Source: Nocardiopsis sp. JB363 (GTDB lineage: Bacteria > Actinomycetota > Actinomycetes > Streptosporangiales > Streptosporangiaceae). Taken from it: DNA of 64,000 nucleotides. The DNA lies in assembly GCF_900143625.1 (NCBI RefSeq), contig NZ_FRFF01000135.1, positions 62,001 through 126,000 of the forward strand, written 5' to 3'. Below are positions 1 through 7,380 of this stretch, one piece after another (the first letter of the stretch is position 1; the number at the start of each line of letters is the position of its first letter). The notes under the pieces are model-generated. The model was given only the letters and a program-made list of their open reading frames with translations, did no database searches and was not told where the DNA came from. A program made the position numbers and the translations under genes.

Positions 1-1
1 C

Positions 2-124
2 GCCGAAGCGGCAGGGACCACGGCCGCGGGGCACACCACCGCGACGCACGACGAGGGCGAGGCCACCGGGCCCCGCCCTCTTTCATGTCGTCCCGAGCCC
101 TCCTCGGGCCCACGACCCGTCTGA
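2..124 (+). CDS. possible 3' end of an upstream gene (partial)
   Basis: This frame is open from the window edge to a TGA at 122-124 and would give about 40 residues rich in Ala, Thr, His and Glu. Third positions are strongly GC at first, then less so. A short hairpin (GACCCGT-ctg-ACGGGTC, 114-130) overlaps the stop, as expected at a gene end. No family is recognisable in so short a piece, and it could be non-coding. Confidence 0.3.
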   Translation, partial: AEAAGTTAAGHTTATHDEGEATGPRPLSCRPEPSSGPRPV

Positions 125-130
125 CGGGTC
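114..130. terminator. short hairpin between facing reading frames
   Basis: A perfect 7-bp stem with a 3-base loop lies between the plus-strand frame ending at 124 and the stop of the minus-strand membrane gene at 147. There is no T-run, so its terminator role is inferred from position. Confidence 0.4.
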
Positions 131-146
131 TTGCGCGGACTCGCGG

Positions 147-941
147 CTACGGGGTGGACTCGCCGCGCTTGCCGCGTTGCCCGGGCAGGCCTGCGACCTC
201 CTCCTTGGTCTCGGTCGCCGGGGTGGAGCCGGGACGGCTCATCGCCGCGTCGCGGCCGGCCCGGTAGCTGCTCTCCTCGCTCATCCTGCTGGTCTCGCGT
301 TCGGCGACGTCCAGCCAGCGCGCCCAGCGCGACTGCATCGGCTTGATGAGACCGCCACCGACACCGACGATGAGGATGCCACCGACGGTCGCCAGCACCG
401 TGATCAGCACCGGCATGGTGACCGACACGGCCACGCCCATCTGGTTCAGCGCGGCGATCACACCGAGGGCCAGGATGGCCACGGCGGCGATGTTGCCCAA
501 CAGACCGCCGTAGGAGAGACCGCCCAGGGCGTTACTGATGACGTCCTTGACGGCCTTGGCGATCATGCCGGCCACCACGATGATGACCAGCGCGACGATG
601 GCGTGCGGAATCCACGAGATCACGTCGTTGAGGAGCGTGCTGACCGGGTTCGACCCGAAGACGTTGAACGCGAGCGTCAGCACGAACAGCAGTCCGACGT
701 AGTAGATGATCTTCCCGCACAGCTCGCTTCCGGTCCAGCGGCTGCGCTCGAAGTACTGACCCACACCGCCACGGTGCAGGGCACGGTCCAGTCCGACGCT
801 GTGGAGGCCCTTGGCGACCCCCTTGCCCACCAACCAGGCGATGATCCAGCCCAGAACGAGGATCACCAAGAATCCCAGCAGCAGCGGTACGAAACTCGCT
901 ACGGCAGACCAGGCATCCATCAGACCCTGACCCATGTCCAT
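147..941 (-). CDS. mechanosensitive-channel-like membrane protein (TM_helix repeats)
   Basis: This 264-residue membrane protein has a helix at about 14-38, a second at 75-95, a third at 110-130 and two more hydrophobic segments at 145-205. The spaced Gly/Ala-rich helices are those of the conserved TM_helix repeat proteins (CmpX-like) related to small-conductance mechanosensitive channels. The usual MscS beta-domain does not follow; the last 60 residues are a charged, disordered tail. The likely role is a stress-responsive membrane pore or scaffold, which is inference. A second in-frame ATG at 935 is an alternative start. It is convergent with whatever enters from the window edge. Confidence 0.7.
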   Translation of the reverse strand: MDMGQGLMDAWSAVASFVPLLLGFLVILVLGWIIAWLVGKGVAKGLHSVGLDRALHRGGVGQYFERSRWTGSELCGKIIYYVGLLFVLTLAFNVFGSNPVSTLLNDVISWIPHAIVALVIIVVAGMIAKAVKDVISNALGGLSYGGLLGNIAAVAILALGVIAALNQMGVAVSVTMPVLITVLATVGGILIVGVGGGLIKPMQSRWARWLDVAERETSRMSEESSYRAGRDAAMSRPGSTPATETKEEVAGLPGQRGKRGESTP

Positions 942-1227
942 ACGTCTTCACCCCCGAATCGCTGGTATCGCTCGTCGAACCGGTGGCCGGATCCGAGCGA
1001 ATACGGCGAAGAGAAGCGCGGTACTTCTCAGGTTCGCGATACCCGGCAACGGGAGATCGAATCGTTCGATGGCGATTCGCCGTGGTGATTACCCAGGCTT
1101 TGCGGAGAATTTGGGAAACGCTGAAAGAATGGTGTTTCCCACGAAAGGATAATGCGCCGTTCGAGTGCCGATCCGATGGAATCCGAGAAGGAGGGGTGTG
1201 ACCACGAAGGGAACACGGACAGGAAAA
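942..1227. other. intergenic stretch without a recognised gene
   Basis: The 286 bases between the membrane gene start and the TetR terminator are less GC-rich than the coding DNA around them and hold no ORF with good codon bias. They probably carry the promoter of the membrane gene, but no convincing -35/-10 pair was found. Confidence 0.5.
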
Positions 1228-1254
1228 CCCCCGGGTGCCCGAAGCACCCGGGGG
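1228..1254 (-). terminator. intrinsic terminator of the tetR gene
   Basis: A perfect 11-bp GC stem (CCCCCGGGTGC / GCACCCGGGGG) with a 5-base loop is followed on the minus strand by TTTT. It lies 40 bp past the stop of the TetR gene, so it terminates minus-strand transcription. Confidence 0.85.
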
Positions 1255-1294
1255 CCGAATCCTGCGGCCGTGGGCCGTGGTCGGGTCGATCCCG

Positions 1295-1984
1295 TCAGTC
1301 GCCCTCGTCGGCCGAACGGGTCAGGTCCCAACCGCTGATCCCGCGCCAGGCCAACCTGGCCACCAGCTGTTCGGCGGCGTTCTGCGGCACCGAACCGTGG
1401 TTGTTCAGCCAGTAGCGGGCGGTGGTCTCGGCCATGCCGACCAGGGCGATGCTCAGCAGGTGCGCCTCGTCGTCGGAGATGCTCGTGTCCTGCCGGATCA
1501 CCTCACCGATCAGCTCCGCGCAGCGCTGGAGCGTGTGTTCGCTTTTCTCCCGAACCGCGGGGAGGTTGCGCAGGTCGGACTCGAAGACCAGCCGGAAGGC
1601 CTCACCGTCCCCCGCGACGAAGTCGAAGTAGGCCTGGAAGCTCGCCGTGACCCGTTTCTGGTTGTCCTCGGTGCTCTCCAGGGCCTCACGCTGTTTCTCC
1701 ACCAACGCTTCGGAGTGTTCCTCCAGAAGGGCCAGGTAGAGCTCCAACTTTCCCGGGAAGTGCTGATACAGAACGGGTTTGCTGACACCCGCGCGGTCCG
1801 CGATCTCGTCCATCGCCGCCGCGTGGTACCCGCGGGCGACGAAAACCTCCTGTGCTGCGGCCAGGAGTTGGCGTCTCCGCCTGACCCGGGGCAAGCGGGT
1901 GCCCCGGGCGCGGGCGTCTGAAGGAGCTGTCACACCCACACCCTCCGAACTCGGCATGGCAGATGCGCGCCATTCACTGGACAT
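1295..1984 (-). CDS. TetR/AcrR-family transcriptional regulator
   Basis: This 229-residue protein has an N-terminal TetR helix-turn-helix at about 35-80 (LLAAAQEVFVARGYHAAAMD, then GVSKPVLYQHFPGKLELY) and an all-helical ligand and dimer domain after it. The first 25 residues are a low-complexity basic lead, so the ATG at 1957 is also a possible start. The ligand is unknown. A CTTAC-N6-GTAAG inverted repeat upstream is a plausible autoregulatory operator. A TetR gene near moeZ is common in actinobacteria (Rv3208 near moeB1 in Mycobacterium tuberculosis). Confidence 0.9.
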   Translation of the reverse strand: MSSEWRASAMPSSEGVGVTAPSDARARGTRLPRVRRRRQLLAAAQEVFVARGYHAAAMDEIADRAGVSKPVLYQHFPGKLELYLALLEEHSEALVEKQREALESTEDNQKRVTASFQAYFDFVAGDGEAFRLVFESDLRNLPAVREKSEHTLQRCAELIGEVIRQDTSISDDEAHLLSIALVGMAETTARYWLNNHGSVPQNAAEQLVARLAWRGISGWDLTRSADEGD

Positions 1985-2049
1985 CTGCGTGGCTGGTGCC
2001 TACGGACGCGGCCTCGGCTCCGTGTCGCGCTCCGCGGCTTTTTCCTCAT

Positions 2050-2065
2050 CTTACTCCCGCGTAAG
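2050..2065. promoter_or_regulatory. candidate TetR operator
   Basis: CTTAC-N6-GTAAG is a perfect 5+5 inverted repeat 66 bp upstream of the tetR start codon, in a short stretch that is AT-richer than its surroundings. TetR proteins commonly bind palindromes of this TTAC/GTAA type. The assignment to this regulator is inference. Confidence 0.45.
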
Positions 2066-2222
2066 TTGAGTGTGGGCGGCGTGCGGCGAACTTCCACCGA
2101 TGCGAGACGGGCCGGAAACCCGACATCGCAGGTGAGAAGGGGCATCAAACGAGTGTCCGATACGTGAGACGAAGGCCCCGGTGTTCATACGGTGGCGGCC
2201 TTCGCGTTCACGCGAAGAGACC

Positions 2223-2450
2223 TCAACGGCGTTCGTCCTCGTCCTCCCCGGCGTCGATCGACTGCTCGATCACATCCGCCTCGTTCGCCTCGAAGGCGGC
2301 GTCATGGGAAGTGTCCTCGAAACGACGGCCCTCCTCGTCGTCCGCGCCCGCGGAGGTGCGCTGCTCGGCCGCGTCGGCCTCGGGAACGCTCACACTCGGG
2401 TCCTCGGCCTCGGGCGTCCGGCCGGTGCCTCGCTGATCGGAAGATGCCAC
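2223..2450 (-). CDS. small acidic conserved actinobacterial protein
   Basis: The predicted 75-residue protein is very acidic and hydrophilic, has no membrane segment, and carries an EANEADVIEQ stretch near its C-terminus that resembles small acidic actinobacterial hypothetical proteins. Codon bias is good through the frame. It is transcribed away from moeZ, with a 281-bp divergent gap. No function can be assigned. Confidence 0.65.
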   Translation of the reverse strand: MASSDQRGTGRTPEAEDPSVSVPEADAAEQRTSAGADDEEGRRFEDTSHDAAFEANEADVIEQSIDAGEDEDERR

Positions 2451-2731
2451 AGGGTCCTCCCAACGTCGTCGACGGTATCGGCGACACTACCCGCCGCCAT
2501 CGTCGTGTCAGGGGCACCGCGCGGAATGAACCGGAGGGTCCGGTTGGTTGGGGGTGGTCAGGACGCCCCGTGGGGCGACGAGCGCCACTCCTCCCCGGGG
2601 TGGGAATGGAAAACCCCACCCGTTAGGTTGGGTATAAGTGAAAGCCGCTTCGCGCACCGCCCCCTCCCGCCGTGGACCCCCTCGGTGCGGGTGTGGGTGC
2701 GAGGCAATCCGAACAGACATGAGGAGTCACC

Positions 2732-3895
2732 GTGTCGCTGCCGCCGCTGGTCGAACCGGCTGCCGAGCTGACCGTGGACGAGGTGCGCCGTTACTCGCGT
2801 CACCTGATCATCCCGGACGTGGGGATGGCCGGTCAGAAGCGCCTGAAGAACGCCAAGGTCCTCGTCGTCGGCGCGGGCGGCCTGGGTTCTCCGGCCCTGT
2901 TGTACCTCGCCGCCGCGGGTGTGGGAACGCTCGGCATCATCGACTTCGACGTTGTCGACGAGTCCAACCTCCAGCGACAGATCATCCATGGGCAGAGCGA
3001 CATCGGCCGGCCCAAGGCCGAGTCCGCCCGGGACAGCGTCAAGGAGGTGAACCCCGGGGTCGAGGTGATCCTGCACCAGGAGCGCCTGGAGTCGGACAAC
3101 GCGTTGGACATCCTCGCCGGTTACGACCTGATCCTGGACGGCACCGACAACTTCGCCACCCGGTACCTGGTCAACGACGCCGCCGTCATCCTGAACAAGC
3201 CCTACGTGTGGGGTTCGATCTACCGCTTCGACGGTCAGGTCAGCGTCTTCTGGAACGAGTACGGGCCGCACTACCGCGACCTCTACCCCGAGCCGCCGCC
3301 GCCCGGAATGGTCCCCTCCTGCGCCGAGGGCGGCGTCCTGGGCGTGCTGTGCGCCTCCATCGGCTCGGTCATGGTCAACGAGGCCATCAAGCTGATCACC
3401 GGCATCGGTGACCCGCTGGTGGGCCGCCTGCTCATCTTCGACGCCTTGGAGATGACCTGGCGCGAGGTCAAGGTCCGTAAGGACCCCGAGACCGAGCCGG
3501 TCACCGAGCTCATCGACTACGAGGCGTTCTGCGGTGCGGTGTCCGAGGAGGCCACCGAGGCCGCCGCGGACTCCACCATCACCGCGCCGGAGCTCAAGGT
3601 GCTCCTCGACAACAAGCCCGACGAGATCTTCCTCGTGGACGTGCGCGAGAAGAACGAGTACGAGATCGTCAGCATCCCGAGTGCGACGCTCATCCCCAAG
3701 GGCGAGTTCCTCAACGGCAAGGCCTTCGAGAAGCTGCCCCAGGACAAGCGCGTCGTACTGCACTGCAAGTCCGGTGTGCGTTCGGCCGAGGCCCTGGCCG
3801 CGGTCAAGGCCGCCGGGTTCGGCGACGCGGTGCACGTCGGCGGCGGTGTCCTGGCGTGGGTCAACCAGGTCGACCCGAGCCTGCCCGCCTACTAG
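2732..3895 (+). CDS. moeZ: adenylyltransferase/sulfurtransferase MoeZ (MoeB-rhodanese fusion)
   Basis: MoeZ adenylates the C-terminal Gly-Gly of a small ubiquitin-like sulfur carrier and then transfers sulfur to it, feeding molybdopterin synthesis and, in mycobacteria, the CysO cysteine pathway. The 387-residue protein has the full ThiF/E1 domain (GAGGLGSP at about 49-56, the DNFATRYLVND region) and a C-terminal rhodanese domain with HCKSGVRS, whose Cys is the persulfide site. The GTG start follows a well-placed GAGGAG. A strong hairpin terminator follows the stop. moaE, another cofactor gene, lies 24 kb downstream. Confidence 0.95.
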   Translation: MSLPPLVEPAAELTVDEVRRYSRHLIIPDVGMAGQKRLKNAKVLVVGAGGLGSPALLYLAAAGVGTLGIIDFDVVDESNLQRQIIHGQSDIGRPKAESARDSVKEVNPGVEVILHQERLESDNALDILAGYDLILDGTDNFATRYLVNDAAVILNKPYVWGSIYRFDGQVSVFWNEYGPHYRDLYPEPPPPGMVPSCAEGGVLGVLCASIGSVMVNEAIKLITGIGDPLVGRLLIFDALEMTWREVKVRKDPETEPVTELIDYEAFCGAVSEEATEAAADSTITAPELKVLLDNKPDEIFLVDVREKNEYEIVSIPSATLIPKGEFLNGKAFEKLPQDKRVVLHCKSGVRSAEALAAVKAAGFGDAVHVGGGVLAWVNQVDPSLPAY

Positions 3896-3916
3896 GTCGG
3901 GTTCGAGGGTTCGTCT

Positions 3917-3951
3917 ACGGGCGGTGCGGGAGGTCTTCCCGCGCCGCCCGT
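3917..3951 (+). terminator. intrinsic terminator after moeZ
   Basis: A 15-bp stem (one G-T pair) with a 5-base loop, running 3917-3931 and 3937-3951, is followed by TCCTGTTTC. It starts 22 bp after the moeZ stop and would end that transcript. Confidence 0.8.
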
Positions 3952-4051
3952 TCCTGTTTCCCGGGGAGGGAAGGCCGCGGAACGGGTACACGTCCTGACA
4001 CGGGTCGCGTGTCGACCATCGGCGCGCACCCCGCTGCCTGGAGGTGGTGTC

Positions 4052-4447
4052 ATGCGTATGAAGGGACGCTGGGCCGATTGGGGGGCGATCGCCCTCGGTC
4101 TGGCCGTCGGACTGAGCTGGGTCGTCCACGGGATGTACGGGTTCTCCGGAGGGGTGTTCCTTCTCCTGGGGCTGGGCGTCATCGTCGCCGCGACGGTATC
4201 GCTGACCCGACCCGGCGCGTTGACCGGCGAGGTCGGCGTGATCGCCGGTGGAGCGCTGTTGTTCCTCCTCCCGTGGCTGCTCGGGTTCACCCACATCACC
4301 GGAGCCGCGCTGACCGCGTGGATCGGCGGCGCCGCCATCGCGATCCTGGGCGCGGTGGGCCTGACCATGGCGCGCGGAGTCCGCAGGCGTGCCCCGGAGC
4401 GGGCCTGGGCCGTCTACGACTCCGGTGTGAGCACACGCACCCCCTGA
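4052..4447 (+). CDS. small membrane protein of the SPW-repeat type
   Basis: This 131-residue protein has four hydrophobic helices. Segments such as RWADWGAIALGL and LPWLLGFTHITGAALTAWIG match the SPW repeat pattern (a tryptophan-rich helix pair, PF03779), here in two diverged copies. A GGAGG ribosome site precedes the ATG. SPW proteins are integral membrane proteins of unknown function. The gene is convergent with the EamA exporter gene, 16 bp apart. Confidence 0.75.
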   Translation: MRMKGRWADWGAIALGLAVGLSWVVHGMYGFSGGVFLLLGLGVIVAATVSLTRPGALTGEVGVIAGGALLFLLPWLLGFTHITGAALTAWIGGAAIAILGAVGLTMARGVRRRAPERAWAVYDSGVSTRTP

Positions 4448-4463
4448 CGTTCCGGCCGTACTC

Positions 4464-5381
4464 TCAGCGAAGCCGCTCCCCGGCGCGGGGGCGGCTTCGC
4501 GCCGTCCCGGAGTCCTTCCGCCGGGAGACGGCGACCCCCACCAGGCAGAGCGCCCCGCCGACCACCGCGCCGAGAACGGGGGTCTCGCCGAGCAGGGCCC
4601 AGGACATGACCAGGACCAGGGCGGGCACCAGGTAGGTGGTGGCCCCCAGCCGTCCGGCGGGCATGCGGGACAGGGCGAAGGCCCAGGTGGTGAACGCCAG
4701 CGCGGTCGGGAACAACCCGAGGTAGACCACGGTCGCCGTGGCCCGCCAGGGCGCGGCAGCCACCTCGGTCACCAGCACGCCGGTGAACGGCAGACAGAAC
4801 AGGGTGCCGACCAGGCAGGCGTAGGCGGTCACCACAAGGGCGTCGGCGTGCCGAAGGGCCGGCTTCTGGGCGACCACACCGATCGCGTAGCCGACCGCCG
4901 CCACCAGACACAGCAGCACCCCCGGCAGGGAGGCCCCCTCGTTTCCGGCGGTGGACAGGCCGATCACGGCCGCACCGCAGAACGCCACGAGGGTGCCCGC
5001 GACCAAGGGCCGCGGCAGGCCTTCGCCGAGCAGGCGTGCACTGAGCAGGGCGATCAGCACGGGGCCGAGGTTGACCACCAACGCCGCCGTGCCCGCGTCG
5101 ACCTCTTGTTCTCCCCAGTTGAGCGCCACCATGTACAGCCCGAACCAGAGCAGGCCCGACCACAGGATGCCCGGCCGAGCGGCGCGCGGTGGCAGCCCCC
5201 GCCGGGTGACGAGCACGATCGACAACAGGACGAGGGAGGCGGTGGCCAACCGGCCCAGGGCGAGCGAACCGGGTGAGAAGTGTTCGCCCGCGGCGCGGAT
5301 GGCGACGAACGCCGAGGCCCACAGGACGACGGTGATGCCGGCCGCGACGAGCGCGGCCCGGGAACGAGGCTGATCGGTCAT
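4464..5381 (-). CDS. EamA/DMT-family inner-membrane exporter
   Basis: The 305-residue protein has about ten hydrophobic helices arranged as two EamA repeats (roughly 10-145 and 155-290), with the typical ALNWGEQEVDAG and TTWAFALSRMPAGRLG loop motifs. Drug/metabolite transporters of this group export small polar metabolites, amino acids or toxic analogues; the substrate here is unknown. It begins 10 bp after the stop of the ArsR gene on the same strand, and a candidate ArsR operator lies just upstream of its start inside that gene, so the two probably form one regulatory unit. Confidence 0.9.
   Translation of the reverse strand: MTDQPRSRAALVAAGITVVLWASAFVAIRAAGEHFSPGSLALGRLATASLVLLSIVLVTRRGLPPRAARPGILWSGLLWFGLYMVALNWGEQEVDAGTAALVVNLGPVLIALLSARLLGEGLPRPLVAGTLVAFCGAAVIGLSTAGNEGASLPGVLLCLVAAVGYAIGVVAQKPALRHADALVVTAYACLVGTLFCLPFTGVLVTEVAAAPWRATATVVYLGLFPTALAFTTWAFALSRMPAGRLGATTYLVPALVLVMSWALLGETPVLGAVVGGALCLVGVAVSRRKDSGTARSRPRAGERLR
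4467..4500. terminator. bidirectional hairpin at the convergent gene ends
   Basis: GCGAAGCCGC-t-CCCC pairs with GGGG-g-GCGGCTTCGC around a 5-base loop. It lies 20 bp past the SPW protein stop and overlaps the last codons of the EamA gene, so it mainly serves the plus-strand gene. Confidence 0.6.
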
Positions 5382-5390
5382 GCGCCGAAC

Positions 5391-6107
5391 CTAGGGCGCG
5401 GACGTTTCGGCGCCGGCCGAAGTACCCAACCCCAACAGGTCCGCCAGGTCACGGGCGCCCCGGTCGGTCACCCTCAACGCTCGGCCGCCACCGATCCGCA
5501 CACACCAACCGGCGTCCAGGGCGTGGGAGAGCAGTGCGGCGCCGGCCACCCCGGCCAGGTGCGGCCTGCGCTCCGTCCAGTCAAGGCAGGGGCGGGCCAA
5601 CGGGCGGCGGCCACCTGTCGGCAGATCGATCCCGAGGTCGGCGAACCAGTCCAGTCCGGCCCCGGTGAGAGCGAAGCCGGTCTCCTGCCCGAGCAGACCG
5701 CGCTCGGACATCGCCCGGGTGACGTTCACCCCGAGAGCCCCGGCCAGGTGGTCGTAGCAGGTGCGGGCCCGGGCCAGTGCCCGCCGTCGGGCGCTCTGCG
5801 CCAACGAACGCACCGGTCGCCGCTCCGGGACGGTGTGGCCCGCCATGGTCTCCACCAGGTACGCGGTCTCCGACCCGGCCAGCCGTACGTACCGGTGCCG
5901 CCCCTGCCGAACCTCCGTGAACAGGCCGCCCTCGACCAACCGGTTCAGGTGCTCGCTCGCGGTGGGCGCGGACACCCGGGCGTGGCGGGCGAGTTCGCTC
6001 AGGGTCCACGCCCGCCCGTCCAACAAGGCCAGGCACATCGTCGACCGGGTGGGGTCGGCGAGCAGGGCGGCCAGCGCCGCCAGGTGGGGGCCATCGGTGT
6101 CGGACAT
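5391..6107 (-). CDS. ArsR-family winged-helix regulator
   Basis: The 238-residue protein has an N-terminal ArsR winged helix (LLADPTRSTMCLALLDGRAW, ELARHARVSAPTASEHLNRL, FTEVRQGRHRYVRL at about 12-80) and a long C-terminal region with a second winged-helix-like segment. That length is typical of the actinobacterial ArsR proteins paired with DMT exporters rather than of metal-sensing ArsR, and no metal-binding Cys pair is visible. The ATG at 6107 is chosen because the fold begins right there, although the frame stays open farther upstream. A TTCGG-N6-CCGAA repeat lies upstream of this gene, and a second copy sits at its own 3' end in front of the exporter gene. Confidence 0.9.
   Translation of the reverse strand: MSDTDGPHLAALAALLADPTRSTMCLALLDGRAWTLSELARHARVSAPTASEHLNRLVEGGLFTEVRQGRHRYVRLAGSETAYLVETMAGHTVPERRPVRSLAQSARRRALARARTCYDHLAGALGVNVTRAMSERGLLGQETGFALTGAGLDWFADLGIDLPTGGRRPLARPCLDWTERRPHLAGVAGAALLSHALDAGWCVRIGGGRALRVTDRGARDLADLLGLGTSAGAETSAP
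5406..5421. promoter_or_regulatory. candidate ArsR operator before the exporter gene
   Basis: TTCGG-N6-CCGAA lies inside the last codons of the ArsR gene, 25-40 bp upstream of the EamA start. The longer stretch GACGTTTCGGCGC is identical to the site upstream of the ArsR gene, which supports a shared regulator. Confidence 0.55.
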
Positions 6108-6131
6108 GTCTCCAGGATGCCCCGGTGACGT

Positions 6132-6147
6132 TTCGGCGCACACCGAA
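6132..6147. promoter_or_regulatory. candidate ArsR operator before the regulator gene
   Basis: TTCGG-N6-CCGAA lies 25-40 bp upstream of the ArsR start codon, the same distance as the other copy has to the exporter start. The flanking GACGT before it and GT after it are also shared. Confidence 0.55.
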
Positions 6148-6165
6148 GTGGGCGGGAGCGAAGGC

Positions 6166-6238
6166 TCCCCCGATATCGATGAGACACCACCACGGGGGTC
6201 CACCGCCACCGGCGCCCTCAGAACCTGTGGACGACCGG
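6166..6238. repeat. conserved three-block intergenic element, copy A
   Basis: This copy has TCCCCCGATATC, then CGGGGGT, then CCTGTGGACGACCGG. The same blocks, at the same spacing to within one base, recur at 43414-43485. CCCCCG and CGGGGG can pair, so a hairpin is conserved. It sits at the 5' edge of the TnpB relic. Confidence 0.45.
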
Positions 6239-6263
6239 AAACGGGCGGACGGGCGCGGGTGTC

Positions 6264-6962
6264 GGTGGGGTTTTCGTCTGTTGGGCCGACCACCTGGCCG
6301 CATGGCGTTTGGACACCCACGGCAACCCGATGGGCGCACCGCGCCGGTTCGACTACCGATTGTCCGGCACCGCTGCTCATCGTGACGCCCAGGTCCGCCA
6401 CGCTTTGACCCGGTTGTTGCGCTGGGCGCACGGGTGCGGTGTGCGAGCGATCGCGGTGGAGGACCTGGACTTCACCGACGCCAAGAGTCGGGAGAAGCAC
6501 GGCCGCAGGAAGCGGTTCCGGCAGCTCATCTCCGGGATGCCCACCGGCAGGCTCCGGGCCCGGCTGCTGTCGATGTGCGCCGAGGCCGGTATCGGTGTGA
6601 TCGCCGTGGATCCTGCCTACACCTCGATGTGGGGTGCCCAGCACTGGCAAAAACCCACCACCAGTAAGAAACGTAAGACTTCCCGACACGCCGCCGCCGC
6701 GGTGGCGATCGGTAGGCGCGCCCTGGGGCACGCGATCCGGCGTCGGATGGCACCGCCCCCGCATCACCGGAGTGATGGTGCGGGGCATCGGACCCTCCAG
6801 ACCGGACCACGTGGCCCAGGGCGTGAGGAAGACCGCCCTCGCGCATGCGGACCACGGACACGATCCGATGGGGCCAGGCGCGGACGGAACGCGGTGGACC
6901 AGAACGCCCAAGACCGTTCGGGGCGCTCGGCCGAGCATGCGCAACCCATGCTCAGTCTCTAG
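6264..6962 (+). pseudogene. decayed TnpB/IS605 OrfB-type gene, 5'-truncated
   Basis: The remaining frame encodes about 230 residues that match the middle and end of actinobacterial TnpB-like RNA-guided nucleases: ADHLAAWRLDTHGNP, RLSGTAAHRDAQVRHALTRL, the RuvC-II-like VEDLDFTDA (catalytic Glu), and DPAYTSMWGAQHW. The RuvC-I aspartate expected just before ADHLAAW is gone (VVFVCW there), as are the N-terminal domain and the usual zinc-ribbon cysteines. No start codon with a ribosome site is present. It is best read as an inactive remnant; no terminal repeats or TnpA were seen. Confidence 0.75.
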
Positions 6963-6985
6963 GAACGGTGGCTAGGCTCACGTAT

Positions 6986-7318
6986 ATGACCGAAGCGTTG
7001 CCCGAAGACGGTGGACCCGACGAGTACACCGAGGACGTCCTGTCGGTGGTGGAGCGGATCCCCTCGGGGCGGGTGATGAGCTACGGCGACATCGCCGAGT
7101 ACGTGGGTCGCGGCGGGCCCCGCCAGGTGGGGGCGGTCATGTCCCACTGGGGCGGGGGAGTGCCCTGGTGGCGGGTGGTGCGTGCGGACGGACGTCCGGC
7201 CTCGGGGCACGAGGTGAGAGCTCTGTCCCACTACGCCGGGGAGGGCACCCCGATGCGCCCGGGAAGCGACCGGGTGGACATGGCGAAGGCCCGATGGGAC
7301 GGGCGTACCAGGGGATGA
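6986..7318 (+). CDS. alkyltransferase-like (ATL) DNA-repair protein
   Basis: This 110-residue protein is the DNA-binding half of the O6-methylguanine methyltransferase fold (GRVMSYGDIAEYVGRGGPRQVGAVM). The catalytic PCHR is replaced by PWWR in VPWWRVVRADG, which marks ATL proteins: they bind O6-alkylguanine and flip it out to flag it for nucleotide excision repair but cannot transfer the alkyl group. The ATG at 6986 is chosen over upstream starts inside the TnpB relic. A homologue (Rv3204) sits at the same place near AdnAB genes in mycobacteria. Confidence 0.9.
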   Translation: MTEALPEDGGPDEYTEDVLSVVERIPSGRVMSYGDIAEYVGRGGPRQVGAVMSHWGGGVPWWRVVRADGRPASGHEVRALSHYAGEGTPMRPGSDRVDMAKARWDGRTRG

Positions 7319-7380
7319 GGAGGTACCCGACTCTTCCCGGGTCGTCCGGGATGGTCGTTCGCCTCTGGTGAACTGGGGGC

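Noticed and set aside
2558..4294. A 578-codon minus-strand frame opposite moeZ
   Set aside because: It covers a clear MoeZ gene and its terminator; the composition is that of an antisense shadow.
6264..6962. Complete insertion sequence
   Set aside because: No TnpA, no terminal hairpins and no intact TnpB start were found; only a gene fragment remains.
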